From assembly GCA_014874475.1 (NCBI GenBank), contig JADBJJ010000032.1, positions 62,001 through 126,000 of the forward strand: a stretch of 64,000 nt of DNA, read 5' to 3'. Both the position numbers and the translations under genes were made by a program. The notes under the pieces were generated by a model, which was given only the letters and a program-made list of their open reading frames with translations, ran no database searches and was not told the origin of the DNA. How positions within the stretch are numbered: position 1 is the stretch's first letter; each line of letters starts with the position of its first letter. Below are positions 24,398 through 32,440 of the stretch, in pieces. This DNA is from Chloroflexota bacterium (GTDB lineage Bacteria; Chloroflexota; Anaerolineae; B4-G1; DUEL01).

Positions 24398-25354
24398 TTA
24401 TGTCACCGCCGCGCGCACCTGCACGAACTGGGGGTCCTGTTCGGCCCGCCAGATAAATTCCATATTGACGGGGCCTCCCCAGTCCCCAGCGACCCGGTCC
24501 ACCAGCGCAGCCAGGCGGCGGGCTTCTTCCTCGGTCAGGGGCGGGGCATCCGGTGACGACGCTGGCTCCAAATACCCCCTGGGCCCAGTGATCCGAATCT
24601 CCGGCGGAGGTACGCGCTGGATACGGACGGTCTCTCCCTCCACGCTGTACAGGTCTCCGCCATATCCCCTGACGACGGTCTCTCCGGCGCCGCAGGCGGC
24701 CTGAATGAGCGCTCCGGGCATAGACGGCACAGGAGATTGGCTAAATGCGACGCCGGAACGGTCCCGAGCCGTAATCGGTTCCATCGGTTGCAGAATGACC
24801 GCCATACGAGGCAAGGGAAGGCCCCTTTGAGCGCAGTAGGCGAGCACCTCCCGGCGAAACACCGAAGCCCAGACCTGCCGGATCGCGTCCCAGAGCGGGC
24901 GCCCTGAAGGTACCGAGAGGAGGGAGAGGAACTGACCAGCGAAACTCTGGCCGGGGCGGTCTTCTACCGTTGCGGAGGAACGGACAGCCCACTGATCGGG
25001 CATCAGGACCAGTCTTTCCAGCACCCGCCCGATGGGGTCCAGGAGCACGGCCTCTGCAACCCGGCCCGCGATGTCCCGACGGCGCGGTTCCACGTCATCC
25101 AGCATCTGTTGCAGTTGGGTCCAGTCATCCCCAACGGTCGCCAGGGCACGCCCCAGTTGGGCGATCTCCTCCCCCAGTTCCATTCGCTGAATGGTCAGGT
25201 CAAACGCGGCAATAGTCAGCACCCAGGTGGGCGGGGTGGGAAAGCCGCGAGCAGCCAGCCAGTAGAGGCCATAACCTTTCCCTCCCACCATTTCCACGGA
25301 CGGCAACGACCGTTCAATTCCCGGCTCCCACGGGGGGACAAGCAACTCCGTCAT
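24398..25354 (-). CDS. PEP-synthase-like ATP-binding domain protein (PPDK N-terminal domain)
   Basis: 318 residues from the ATG at 25354, which overlaps the upstream stop as ATGA. Equivalent to the ATP-binding half of PEP synthase, pyruvate phosphate dikinase or rifampicin phosphotransferase. Visible: VGGKGYGLYWLAARGFPTPPTWVLT, WAVRSSATVEDRPGQSFAGQFLSLLSV, the VILQPMEPITARDRSGVAFSQ strand, and MEFIWRAEQDPQFVQVRAAVT (the 'QxRPxT' end of the domain). The phosphohistidine domain is in the preceding gene, so one enzyme appears split into two polypeptides. Probably forms a complex with that protein to activate ATP; substrate unknown. Confidence 0.8.
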   Translation of the reverse strand: MTELLVPPWEPGIERSLPSVEMVGGKGYGLYWLAARGFPTPPTWVLTIAAFDLTIQRMELGEEIAQLGRALATVGDDWTQLQQMLDDVEPRRRDIAGRVAEAVLLDPIGRVLERLVLMPDQWAVRSSATVEDRPGQSFAGQFLSLLSVPSGRPLWDAIRQVWASVFRREVLAYCAQRGLPLPRMAVILQPMEPITARDRSGVAFSQSPVPSMPGALIQAACGAGETVVRGYGGDLYSVEGETVRIQRVPPPEIRITGPRGYLEPASSPDAPPLTEEEARRLAALVDRVAGDWGGPVNMEFIWRAEQDPQFVQVRAAVT

Positions 25355-26991
25355 CCCACCACCTCCACGATGCCCGTGCGGCCATCCAGCCGCAACCGCT
25401 GACCGTCCCGAATGTGTCGGGTTACCTCGGCAACCCCTACCACAGCCGGGAGACCATTCTCCCGCGCCACAATCGCCGCGTGGGAAATCACCCCACCCAG
25501 TTCGGTCACCACCCCGCTCAACCGCGGAAAGAGCCCCGACCACGCCGGATCTGTCAGCCGAGTGACCAGAATAACCGACCCCTCCATCCTGAGCAGTCGC
25601 CGCCCCGCCTCCAGCGGATCGTTGGTGACCAGCGCAATGCCCTCCACCGGCCCTTCCCCCGGACTGGCCGGAATCCCCTGAAATCGCTGGAGCATCGGCC
25701 CTTCAGTCTCTTCCGCCGCCACCGCCGGACGCCAGTACCGCGTCTCCGGATTGTACCAGATCAACTCGGGAGGCGGGGGTTGGTTCCGATGAAGTTCGTA
25801 CTCCGCCCGCCGCCGCTCCAGAATGTCCATCGGCACCCGCTGCTCACCCCGGCTGCGGACAAAGGCCAGAAATTCATCCAGGGTGTAGAACATCAGAATG
25901 TCGTCGGGCTGATCGGGGTAGAAATGACGGGCCAGCCGCCGGGCCGCCAGGCCGTAGGTGGCCTGCCGAAGGGCAATATTGCTTTTGGAATCTTCCCGCC
26001 AGGAAATCAGTTGGCGACCCCATCGGAGGAGACGAGACCACAGCAAGCGCTGGAAGAGATTCGTCTGTCGCAGGGCTTTATAAGCCCGCTTACGGGCGGC
26101 GTCGGCCCGTGATTGGGGAGACTGGCCCTCCCGCAATTGCCCGGCAACAGCCAGGAGGATGTGCTCCGGCCGGTCGGCCAGCCGTTCGGTCTCAAAATCG
26201 GCCTCAAAGCGAAACCCCCTGTGGCCGTATTGGCGGAGGAAGGCCCGGACACCTTCCACAAGAGAGGTTGCCTCCGGGATGATCTGGTACGCTTCCAGGT
26301 CAGCGATACCCTCTTCCAGCATCTGGCGGACCTGAGGAGAAGATCGCGCGGCCAGGTCGCGCAGTTCCCAGATGCGCTGGCCCAGCAGGGAGGTCGCGGT
26401 CGCTTCGCCCGCGAAGAGGGGCAGGAGTTCCGGAACCCGCTGACGGAGCATCCCATCCAGTGCGGTGATGGTCAGCGAGACAACGATATGCGCCCGGTCG
26501 GCTTCCCGACACCGGGTGTAGAAATTGGGGTCAAAGAGCGCGTCTGTCAGCGAGAGCAGGTCTTCTGCACCTTCCCGGAGCCGCCAGAATATCTCCCGTA
26601 ACCGCTCATCTATCAGAGGGAGTTGGTAACGATAGAAGCGGGTTGCCCAGCGGTAGATGCGGAGAAATCGCCACGGCAGGGCCAGCATACGGCCACGGGG
26701 AACGCTAACGGTTTCCTGAATCAGTCCGGCCGGCGCGCCGACCGATGTCGGATCAAAAGGAAGGACGCGCGCCATATTCCGGGCATAGTAGTGAATGTTG
26801 AGATACAGCCATCCCTGGACAACCTGTGTCGGCTTGACGGTGGGGTCAAAATCAGAGGTATCTCCGGCCAGGGTGCCCAGGAACCAGGAAATCTGGGCAT
26901 CCAGGCCTGCTTCCGTCATTGTCACTGTTACCGGCCGCGCAAGACTGGTGGTCTCCTGAGTGTTATGTCCGCTGAGCAACCATTCGGTCAT
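25351..26991 (-). CDS. PEP-utilising enzyme: central domain plus C-terminal phosphohistidine domain
   Basis: 546 residues. The C-terminal about 100 residues are the swivelling phosphohistidine domain (TELGGVISHAAIVARENGLPAVVG; catalytic His in GGVISHAAI). Residues about 25-430 are helical and resemble the substrate-binding middle domain of rifampicin phosphotransferase-like proteins (for example YGHRGFRFEADF, matching the 'GHRG' motif of that family). Together with the downstream ATP-binding protein it reconstructs a rifampicin-phosphotransferase/PEP-synthase-like enzyme with domains in a different gene order. Overlaps both neighbours by 4 nt (ATGA). Whether it acts on an antibiotic or on a cell metabolite is open. 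Confidence 0.78.
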   Translation of the reverse strand: MTEWLLSGHNTQETTSLARPVTVTMTEAGLDAQISWFLGTLAGDTSDFDPTVKPTQVVQGWLYLNIHYYARNMARVLPFDPTSVGAPAGLIQETVSVPRGRMLALPWRFLRIYRWATRFYRYQLPLIDERLREIFWRLREGAEDLLSLTDALFDPNFYTRCREADRAHIVVSLTITALDGMLRQRVPELLPLFAGEATATSLLGQRIWELRDLAARSSPQVRQMLEEGIADLEAYQIIPEATSLVEGVRAFLRQYGHRGFRFEADFETERLADRPEHILLAVAGQLREGQSPQSRADAARKRAYKALRQTNLFQRLLWSRLLRWGRQLISWREDSKSNIALRQATYGLAARRLARHFYPDQPDDILMFYTLDEFLAFVRSRGEQRVPMDILERRRAEYELHRNQPPPPELIWYNPETRYWRPAVAAEETEGPMLQRFQGIPASPGEGPVEGIALVTNDPLEAGRRLLRMEGSVILVTRLTDPAWSGLFPRLSGVVTELGGVISHAAIVARENGLPAVVGVAEVTRHIRDGQRLRLDGRTGIVEVVG

Positions 26992-27869
26992 TCTAACCTC
27001 CGTGCCTGTTCCAGGAATCCGGTAAATGGTTCTCCCGTTGGGGAGATAAAACGCGCCGGGCCAAGTTCGTCCCGCAGCAGGTCGCCGGGTTGGGGTATGG
27101 TGCGGAAGGCTTCATGACCTGCTGGGCCCAGATATCCAACCAGCGGCTCCGCGATGCGGGCGAACGTCCATGGCTCCAGGCCGGCTTCCCGTTCTTCCAC
27201 CCGCCAGCCGCCGGGAACGGCCGTGATCTCCGGCCGGTGCAGGGAATGAGCAACGCCGTCAGCAGTGAAAAAGCAGCCAAAACCCGCCGGGCCCTGAGGC
27301 GTCTCCACCCGGACGGCGTAAAGACGCTCTGGGACCCATGCGACCGTCCATCCCAGGGCGACCCCCATGGGCCGCACCCCCCAACTATGGTCCCGGTAGC
27401 AGAGCCATTCCCCGGTCAGGTCCAAATCGCCGACCTGGATGCGGCCGCGCAACCGACCGTCCTGCTGGGCCTGGGTGTAGGGGCCGAAAGTGTACCGGCC
27501 GGGCGACGTGGTGGCCCTAAACTCCATCTGCAGGAGCAGGGGGGCTTCCTGCCCTGTAGGACTCCGAACAGGCCCGGAGAAAGAACAGTTCCAGGCTTCC
27601 CACGGGTGCAGACAACGTAACTGGAGCCGGGGACCTGAAGCGTCCAGGTCTGCCCTCTCCGGGCCGGGCATTGCAGCGGAATGGTGAAGCCAGACCGTCC
27701 CTTCCGCGTGCAGCACCAGGATTTCCAGGACCGAATCGTGCCCGAAGAGAGTGCGCAGAAGGCCAAATACGGCGCCTTCCGGTGCAGTGAAGGCAAAGTA
27801 GAAGGCCTCATGTTCCCCCGGCCGCAACGCGTGACGGGCGTCTTCGTAAGGAGAGAGGAAAGAAGACAT
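26988..27869 (-). CDS. CrtC/AttH-like lipocalin-fold protein (hydroxyneurosporene synthase superfamily, DUF7064-like)
   Basis: 293 residues from the ATG at 27869; the open frame extends 5' but without similarity. A beta-rich protein with WLCYRDHSWGVRPMGVALGW, the signature 'RDHSWG' stretch of the AttH/CrtC superfamily, and a second half repeating the barrel (WRVEEREAGLEPWTFARI). In known members such as CrtC this two-barrel fold hydrates or binds hydrophobic terpenoids. No signal peptide. First gene of a three-gene operon with the split PEP-synthase-like enzyme, joined by a 4-nt overlap, so the partners probably act on the same hydrophobic compound (inference). Confidence 0.6.
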   Translation of the reverse strand: MSSFLSPYEDARHALRPGEHEAFYFAFTAPEGAVFGLLRTLFGHDSVLEILVLHAEGTVWLHHSAAMPGPERADLDASGPRLQLRCLHPWEAWNCSFSGPVRSPTGQEAPLLLQMEFRATTSPGRYTFGPYTQAQQDGRLRGRIQVGDLDLTGEWLCYRDHSWGVRPMGVALGWTVAWVPERLYAVRVETPQGPAGFGCFFTADGVAHSLHRPEITAVPGGWRVEEREAGLEPWTFARIAEPLVGYLGPAGHEAFRTIPQPGDLLRDELGPARFISPTGEPFTGFLEQARRLE

Positions 27870-27930
27870 CAGAGCATCCTGGAGTGACGTGCCAGGCACT
27901 TCGGAAAGCGCCTGGCACGTCCTGCAGGGC

Positions 27931-28866
27931 CTATTTCTCCCCGCAGAGGAAGAGCAGCCGCTCCCAGCGGCGGTCCACCTCGGCCTGGAGTTCGTCAATC
28001 AGGTGGCGGTTCTCCGGGCGGAAGAGATGGCGGAAGCGGCCCTGCCGCTTGAGCCATTCCTCCACCGGCAGTTTCTCCTTTGGCTTGTAGGTCAGCCGCC
28101 AGACGCCATTTTCCACCTCATAGAGAGGCCAGTAGCAGGTATCCACCGCCAGTTGGGTGATTTCCAGCGTCTCGTACGTCTCGTGCCGCCAGCCCCGGTT
28201 GCAGGAAGCAAGGACGTTCAGGAAAGCCGGCCCGCCGCAATTGACCGCCTTGCGGGTCTTCTCCATCAGGTCCTTCCACTGGGTGGGGGCCGCTTGGGCC
28301 ACGTAGGGGATGTCATGAGCCGCGATAATGGCCGTCAGGTCCTTGCGCATCTGCTGCTTGCCCGGGACGACCGTGCCGGCCGGCGAGGTGGTGGTGTGGG
28401 CACCCAGGGGGGTGGCGCCGGAACGCTGGATACCGGTGTTCATATAGGCCTCGTTGTTATAGCAGACGTAGAGGAACTGATGCCCGCGCTCCAGAGCGCC
28501 GGAGAGGGCCTGAAAACCAATGTCGTAAGTGCCGCCGTCGCCACCGAACGCAATGAATTTGACGTTCCGCTCAGGGATTTTGCCCTGCCGGACCAGACTG
28601 CGATAGGCCGTTTCCACCCCAGCGATGGTGGAAGCGGCGTTCTCAAAGGCATTGTGTATCCACGGCACCCGCCAGGCGGTGTAAGGGTAGATGGTCGTGG
28701 CGACCTCCAGACAACCCGTGGCGTTGGCCAAGACGACGGGATCATCAATGGCCGCCAGCATCTGCCGGACAACGATGGGGGCCGCGCATCCGGCACAGAG
28801 GCGATGTCCCGGCGAGAGCCGGTCAGGTTTCTTCGCTAATTCTTTGGGAATCAATTTGGTTGCCAT
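27931..28866 (-). CDS. porB: pyruvate:ferredoxin oxidoreductase beta subunit (TPP-binding)
   Basis: 311 residues. Binds thiamine pyrophosphate. Cysteines GHRLCAGCAAPIV and NATGCLEVAT, plus a later cysteine (LASCNRGW), supply the [4Fe-4S] ligands seen in PorB. The TPP/Mg site is FGGDGGTYDIGFQALSGAL with NNEAYMNTGIQRSGATP. Length is typical. Last gene of porG-porD-porA-(small ORF)-porB on the minus strand. The complex decarboxylates pyruvate to acetyl-CoA and reduces ferredoxin in the cytoplasm. A 2-oxoacid variant is possible, but the four-gene order and PorB cysteine pattern favour pyruvate. Confidence 0.92.
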   Translation of the reverse strand: MATKLIPKELAKKPDRLSPGHRLCAGCAAPIVVRQMLAAIDDPVVLANATGCLEVATTIYPYTAWRVPWIHNAFENAASTIAGVETAYRSLVRQGKIPERNVKFIAFGGDGGTYDIGFQALSGALERGHQFLYVCYNNEAYMNTGIQRSGATPLGAHTTTSPAGTVVPGKQQMRKDLTAIIAAHDIPYVAQAAPTQWKDLMEKTRKAVNCGGPAFLNVLASCNRGWRHETYETLEITQLAVDTCYWPLYEVENGVWRLTYKPKEKLPVEEWLKRQGRFRHLFRPENRHLIDELQAEVDRRWERLLFLCGEK

Positions 28867-28896
28867 ATCCTATCTCCTTCAGAAGCCTCGGGGAAC

Positions 28897-29025
28897 TCAG
28901 AGAGAATTCCCGCCCAGATTTCTCCGTTGGAAGCGCCGCGCGGGCGCCGCCCGGCGCAGCAGTTCTATCTGCACCCTGGCGGCCTCCGGCGTCGTATTGG
29001 GGCTTCCGGCCAGTCCGACCGGCAT
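28897..29025 (-). CDS. 42-residue small ORF between porA and porB
   Basis: ATG at 29025 preceded by a perfect AAGGAGG site 5 nt upstream, ending at TGA 28897: MPVGLAGSPNTTPEAARVQ then IELLRRAAPARRFQRR. The 'TPEAARVQIELLRRA' core resembles the N-terminus of short proteins of unknown function common in Chloroflexota and Cyanobacteria that begin with a 'P-x-x-x-x-QIELLRxA' helix and usually continue for another 30-50 residues. This copy ends early, so it is either truncated or a short variant. It lies 9 bp after porA and 30 bp before porB. Function unknown. Confidence 0.5.
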   Translation of the reverse strand: MPVGLAGSPNTTPEAARVQIELLRRAAPARRFQRRNLGGNSL

Positions 29026-29034
29026 CGGGCCTCC

Positions 29035-30222
29035 TTACTCCCGGACGCTCAAGGGTGTTACCAGTCGCTCCACCCGGCCGGTCTCGGCAACGCGGAGCAT
29101 ATCCCGGTAGACAGATTCAATCTCCGACGGTTTGATGTCCCGGCCACCCAGGCCGAAGACGTAGTCGGCGATGGGGACATGGACACCGTGGAGGGCCAGT
29201 GCCGCCGTCAGTTCTATGAAGAGGGGGCCAGCACCGTTCAGGTAGCCAAAGGCGATGGAGCGGTCCATCACCGCAATGGCCTTCAGGTGACGCAGCGCCT
29301 CCGCCAGTTCCTTCGCGGGGAACGGCCGAAAGACGCGCGGCTTCAGCAGGCCCACTTTCAAGCCCTGCGCGCGCAGGCTGTCCACGACTATCTTCGCCGT
29401 CCCGGCAGTAGAGTTGGCGACGACAACAGCGACATCGGCATCGTCCAGCCGGTAAGCCTCAAAGAGGCCGTAGTTGCGGTTGAATTTACGGTTGAACTCC
29501 TCGGTGACCTCCGGGATAACCCGCCGGGCATGCTCCATCGCCTCCGCCTGCTGACGCTTGCTCTCGTAGTAGTAATCATAGAAGTGAAGAGCGCCATAGG
29601 TCATAGGGCTATCCACGTCCAGGAGAGAGCGCTCCGGCCGGTAGATACCGACGAAGGCTTTGACGTCGGCGTCGTCGTAGACCTCCACCCGCTCCATTGA
29701 GTGGCTGGTGATGAACCCATCCTGGCAAACCATCACGGGGAGCAGAACATCAGGGTGCTCCGCGATGCGGACGGCCTGGATGACGTTGTCGTAGGCCTCC
29801 TGGTTATTCTCAGAGAACAGGATGATCCAGCCACTATCCCGCGCGCCCATCACATCGGAGTGATCGCAGTGAATGTTGATGGGGCCGGAGAGAGCCCGGT
29901 TCACCAGACTCATCACAATGGGGCAACGGTAAGAGGCAGCGATGTAAACAATCTCCCACATCAGAGCCAATCCCTGAGAGGAGGTTGCGGTCATCACCCG
30001 CGCGCCCGCCGCCGACGCGCCCACACAGGCGCTCATCGCCGAGTGCTCGCTCTCCACACAGATGAAATCGGTCGTCACCTCCCCGTTCGCCACGTACTCA
30101 GCGAAAAACTCCACGGTCTCCGTTTGGGGAGTGATGGGATAGGCAGCGACCACATCGGGGTTAATCTGGCGCATCGCTGTAGCGACTGCCTGGTCTCCAG
30201 TAAGCGCTTCGTATTTACTCAT
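29035..30222 (-). CDS. porA: pyruvate:ferredoxin oxidoreductase alpha subunit
   Basis: 395 residues from the ATG at 30222 with GGAGT 3-4 nt upstream; 21 nt of open frame further 5' are not used. Family features: ALTGDQAVATAMRQINPDVVAAYPITPQTE at the N-terminus (PYR-like domain), ECVESEHSAMSACVGASAAGARVMTATSSQGL, and the C-terminal LKPRVFRPFPAKELAEAL transketolase-type domain. Forms the catalytic core with PorB. Downstream are the small ORF and porB, upstream porD after 41 bp. Confidence 0.93.
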   Translation of the reverse strand: MSKYEALTGDQAVATAMRQINPDVVAAYPITPQTETVEFFAEYVANGEVTTDFICVESEHSAMSACVGASAAGARVMTATSSQGLALMWEIVYIAASYRCPIVMSLVNRALSGPINIHCDHSDVMGARDSGWIILFSENNQEAYDNVIQAVRIAEHPDVLLPVMVCQDGFITSHSMERVEVYDDADVKAFVGIYRPERSLLDVDSPMTYGALHFYDYYYESKRQQAEAMEHARRVIPEVTEEFNRKFNRNYGLFEAYRLDDADVAVVVANSTAGTAKIVVDSLRAQGLKVGLLKPRVFRPFPAKELAEALRHLKAIAVMDRSIAFGYLNGAGPLFIELTAALALHGVHVPIADYVFGLGGRDIKPSEIESVYRDMLRVAETGRVERLVTPLSVRE

Positions 30223-30263
30223 TGGACTCCTCCACTGTAGCACATTGCAGGATAAATCCTGCG

Positions 30264-30614
30264 CTACTTGGCTTTGCCTTCTTCAATCATTCGGATGCAC
30301 AGACGGGGGTCATCCCGGCTCAATTGTTCCCCCGCCTGACGGATCACTTTGGCATTGACCGGGCAGACCGAAGCACAGATGCCACAGCCCTTGCAATGCT
30401 CCAGGTCAAAGCCGACCATCTTCTCGTTTTCGGCATCCACCAGGATGCTGGAATCGGGGCAGAAAAGCCAGCACTGGAAGCAGTGGATGCACTGGGCCTG
30501 GCCAAAGACAGGCCGGAAGGCCCGCCAGCCACCGGTCTTATATTCCACCGCATTCCCGGCCTCCACAATGGCGCCGCCAATCGGAATCTCACGCCATCCC
30601 TTCAACTTTGCCAT
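30264..30614 (-). CDS. porD: pyruvate:ferredoxin oxidoreductase delta subunit (2[4Fe-4S] ferredoxin type)
   Basis: 116 residues from the ATG at 30614. Two 4Fe-4S motifs: CIHCFQCWLFCPD (C42, C45, C48, C52) and CKGCGICASVCPV (C74, C77, C80, C84). The N-terminal GWRAFRPVF lead is typical of PorD. It relays electrons from the PorA/PorB core to external ferredoxin. A much longer frame with the same stop crosses porG and is not real. Sits between porG (73 bp) and porA (41 bp). Confidence 0.92.
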   Translation of the reverse strand: MAKLKGWREIPIGGAIVEAGNAVEYKTGGWRAFRPVFGQAQCIHCFQCWLFCPDSSILVDAENEKMVGFDLEHCKGCGICASVCPVNAKVIRQAGEQLSRDDPRLCIRMIEEGKAK

Positions 30615-30687
30615 GACAGATGCTCCTCCATAAGGTTGATCAGACGGAACACGGGATACGAAACCCGTTTGCGCGTTGCGGATTCCG

Positions 30688-31263
30688 TTATCCCTCCTGG
30701 ATTTCCTGGGCCGCACGCCGCAGAACGCGGATATTCGCCTCCACAATAGAAGGGGAGACTTTCTCGCTGAACCACTCCCGGACCTGGTACTCCAGCGCGT
30801 CCAGGTCAAAGAGGCCGGTGGCCCGGGCGAACGCTCCCAACATCGGGGTATTGGTGATTTCCCGCCCCATCTCCTCAATGGCGATGTGGCTGGCGTCCAC
30901 GGTGAAGACTTTGCCCGTGCGGAAGCCCGTAATCCGGCGCACCTCCTCAGGGCTCATAGAAGTGTTGACAATGAGGATGCCGTCCTCTTTCAACCCCTCC
31001 GTCACCGGAACAGTGCCCAGGAGCGTGGGGTCCAGGACCAGGACCACGTCGGGGTTCTCAATCTGGGAGTGAATATTGATGGGCTTGGAACTCAACCGGG
31101 TGAAGGAGCGGATCGGAGCGCCCATCCGCTCCGGTCCGAAGTCGGGGAAGGCCTGGAAGTAGTGACCGGCCCCCATAGCCGTTTCGGCCAGGAGTTTACC
31201 GGCGGTGACCACGCCCTGCCCTCCCCGGCCGTGCCAGCGGATTTCTATCATCTCTTTGCTCAT
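30688..31263 (-). CDS. porG: pyruvate:ferredoxin oxidoreductase gamma subunit
   Basis: 191 residues with the glycine-rich RWHGRGGQGVVTAGKLLAETA start, the GPERMGAPIRSFTRLS stretch and NTPMLGAFARATGLFD, all typical of PorG. The ATG at 31263 has AGGAGGA upstream. First gene of the por operon. An extended -10 (TGGCATAAT on the minus strand, about 31310-31318) lies 50 bp upstream, without a convincing -35. Confidence 0.93.
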   Translation of the reverse strand: MSKEMIEIRWHGRGGQGVVTAGKLLAETAMGAGHYFQAFPDFGPERMGAPIRSFTRLSSKPINIHSQIENPDVVLVLDPTLLGTVPVTEGLKEDGILIVNTSMSPEEVRRITGFRTGKVFTVDASHIAIEEMGREITNTPMLGAFARATGLFDLDALEYQVREWFSEKVSPSIVEANIRVLRRAAQEIQEG

Positions 31264-31453
31264 CGTTCCTCCTATCAGAAAAATGCGCGGGTGAGGGACA
31301 TCAAGAGAATATTATGCCACAAATCTTGATTTTCGCCAGTGCAAGATGTCAGGTCGCAGGGGGGACAAGTCACAGGTCAACAGGGTAAGTCATCGCCTCC
31401 ACTGCCGGTTTACACCGGGGATGCCGAAAGAGAGAGACTACCCAACGGGCCCT

Positions 31454-32374
31454 CTACCGTGGCCGGACAATCTGGAAACGGTCAAAATCGCGGGCGATGA
31501 CCGTCTCCGGAAAGACTGCCTGCGCCTCTTCCAGTACCTCCCAATCCCGGTAACGGCGGGAGATATGGGTCAGCACCAGTTGGCGGACGTTCGCCTCCCG
31601 CGCCAGAAAGGCCGCCTGACGGGCCGTCAGATGGCCGAACTCCCGGGCCATCTCCGCTTCCGCTTCCAGGTACGTCGCCTCAATGACCAGCAAATCGGCC
31701 TCCCGTACAAACTCCGCCAGGCCGTCGGTGCGGGCGGCATCCCCGACGTGGGCCAAACAGGCCCCTGGGCGAGGCGGCCCCAGGACCTGGTCGGGATGAA
31801 TCACCCGGCCGTCGGGCAGAGTAACAGACTCCCCAGCGACCAACCGTCGCCGCTCCGGTCCGGCAGGCACCCCCAGCGCCTCCGCTTTCTCCACCAGGAA
31901 CGGACGGCGCGGCCGCTCCCGGAAGAGGTAGCCAAAGCACCCCGGCCCCCGATGCTGGACCGGGAAGGCGAAAATTTCCAAGTCGTCCGCTTCCAGAATC
32001 TTCCCCGGGGTCACTTCCCGGAAAATCAGTTCCATCGGCAGTTGGGCACCCCGCAGAACGACGCCGAAGATGAGGTCCCGCACCCGTTCCAGCGCGGCCC
32101 GTCCACCGTAAATCTCCAGATATTCTATGGTCTCCCAGCGGGCAAAGGTGGAAATCAGACCGCCCAGGCCCAGAATGTGGTCCAGGTGGCCGTGAGTGAG
32201 CAGGACGCGGTTCAGTCGCTTGAACCCCAGCCCACTCTGGAGAATCTGCCGCTGGGTGCCCTCGCCGCAATCTATCAGAAACCGATGGTCCTGATAGAGC
32301 ACCATCTGGGATGGGAGATTCCGATGGATAGAAGGCGCCGATGCGGATGTGCCCAGGAAGACCAGTTCTATCAT
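31454..32374 (-). CDS. rnz: ribonuclease Z (tRNA 3'-processing endonuclease)
   Basis: 306 residues, standard length for short-form RNase Z. Metallo-beta-lactamase fold: MIELVFLGTSASAPS, FLIDCGEGTQRQ and the zinc motif HGHLDH at 61-66, then PVQHRGPGCFGYLF, LAHVGDAARTD, EATYLEAEAEMAREFGHLTA and VLTHISRRY, which supply the remaining His/Asp ligands and the exosite region. Removes 3' trailers from pre-tRNA. Followed after 66 bp (upstream on this strand) by rtcA, another RNA-end enzyme. Confidence 0.93.
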   Translation of the reverse strand: MIELVFLGTSASAPSIHRNLPSQMVLYQDHRFLIDCGEGTQRQILQSGLGFKRLNRVLLTHGHLDHILGLGGLISTFARWETIEYLEIYGGRAALERVRDLIFGVVLRGAQLPMELIFREVTPGKILEADDLEIFAFPVQHRGPGCFGYLFRERPRRPFLVEKAEALGVPAGPERRRLVAGESVTLPDGRVIHPDQVLGPPRPGACLAHVGDAARTDGLAEFVREADLLVIEATYLEAEAEMAREFGHLTARQAAFLAREANVRQLVLTHISRRYRDWEVLEEAQAVFPETVIARDFDRFQIVRPR

Positions 32375-32440
32375 ACCACTGCCTCAGAGGTAGTTTGAAA
32401 ATTCTGCCACAAAACCCGGAAATACGTACAGGGCCTGTTC

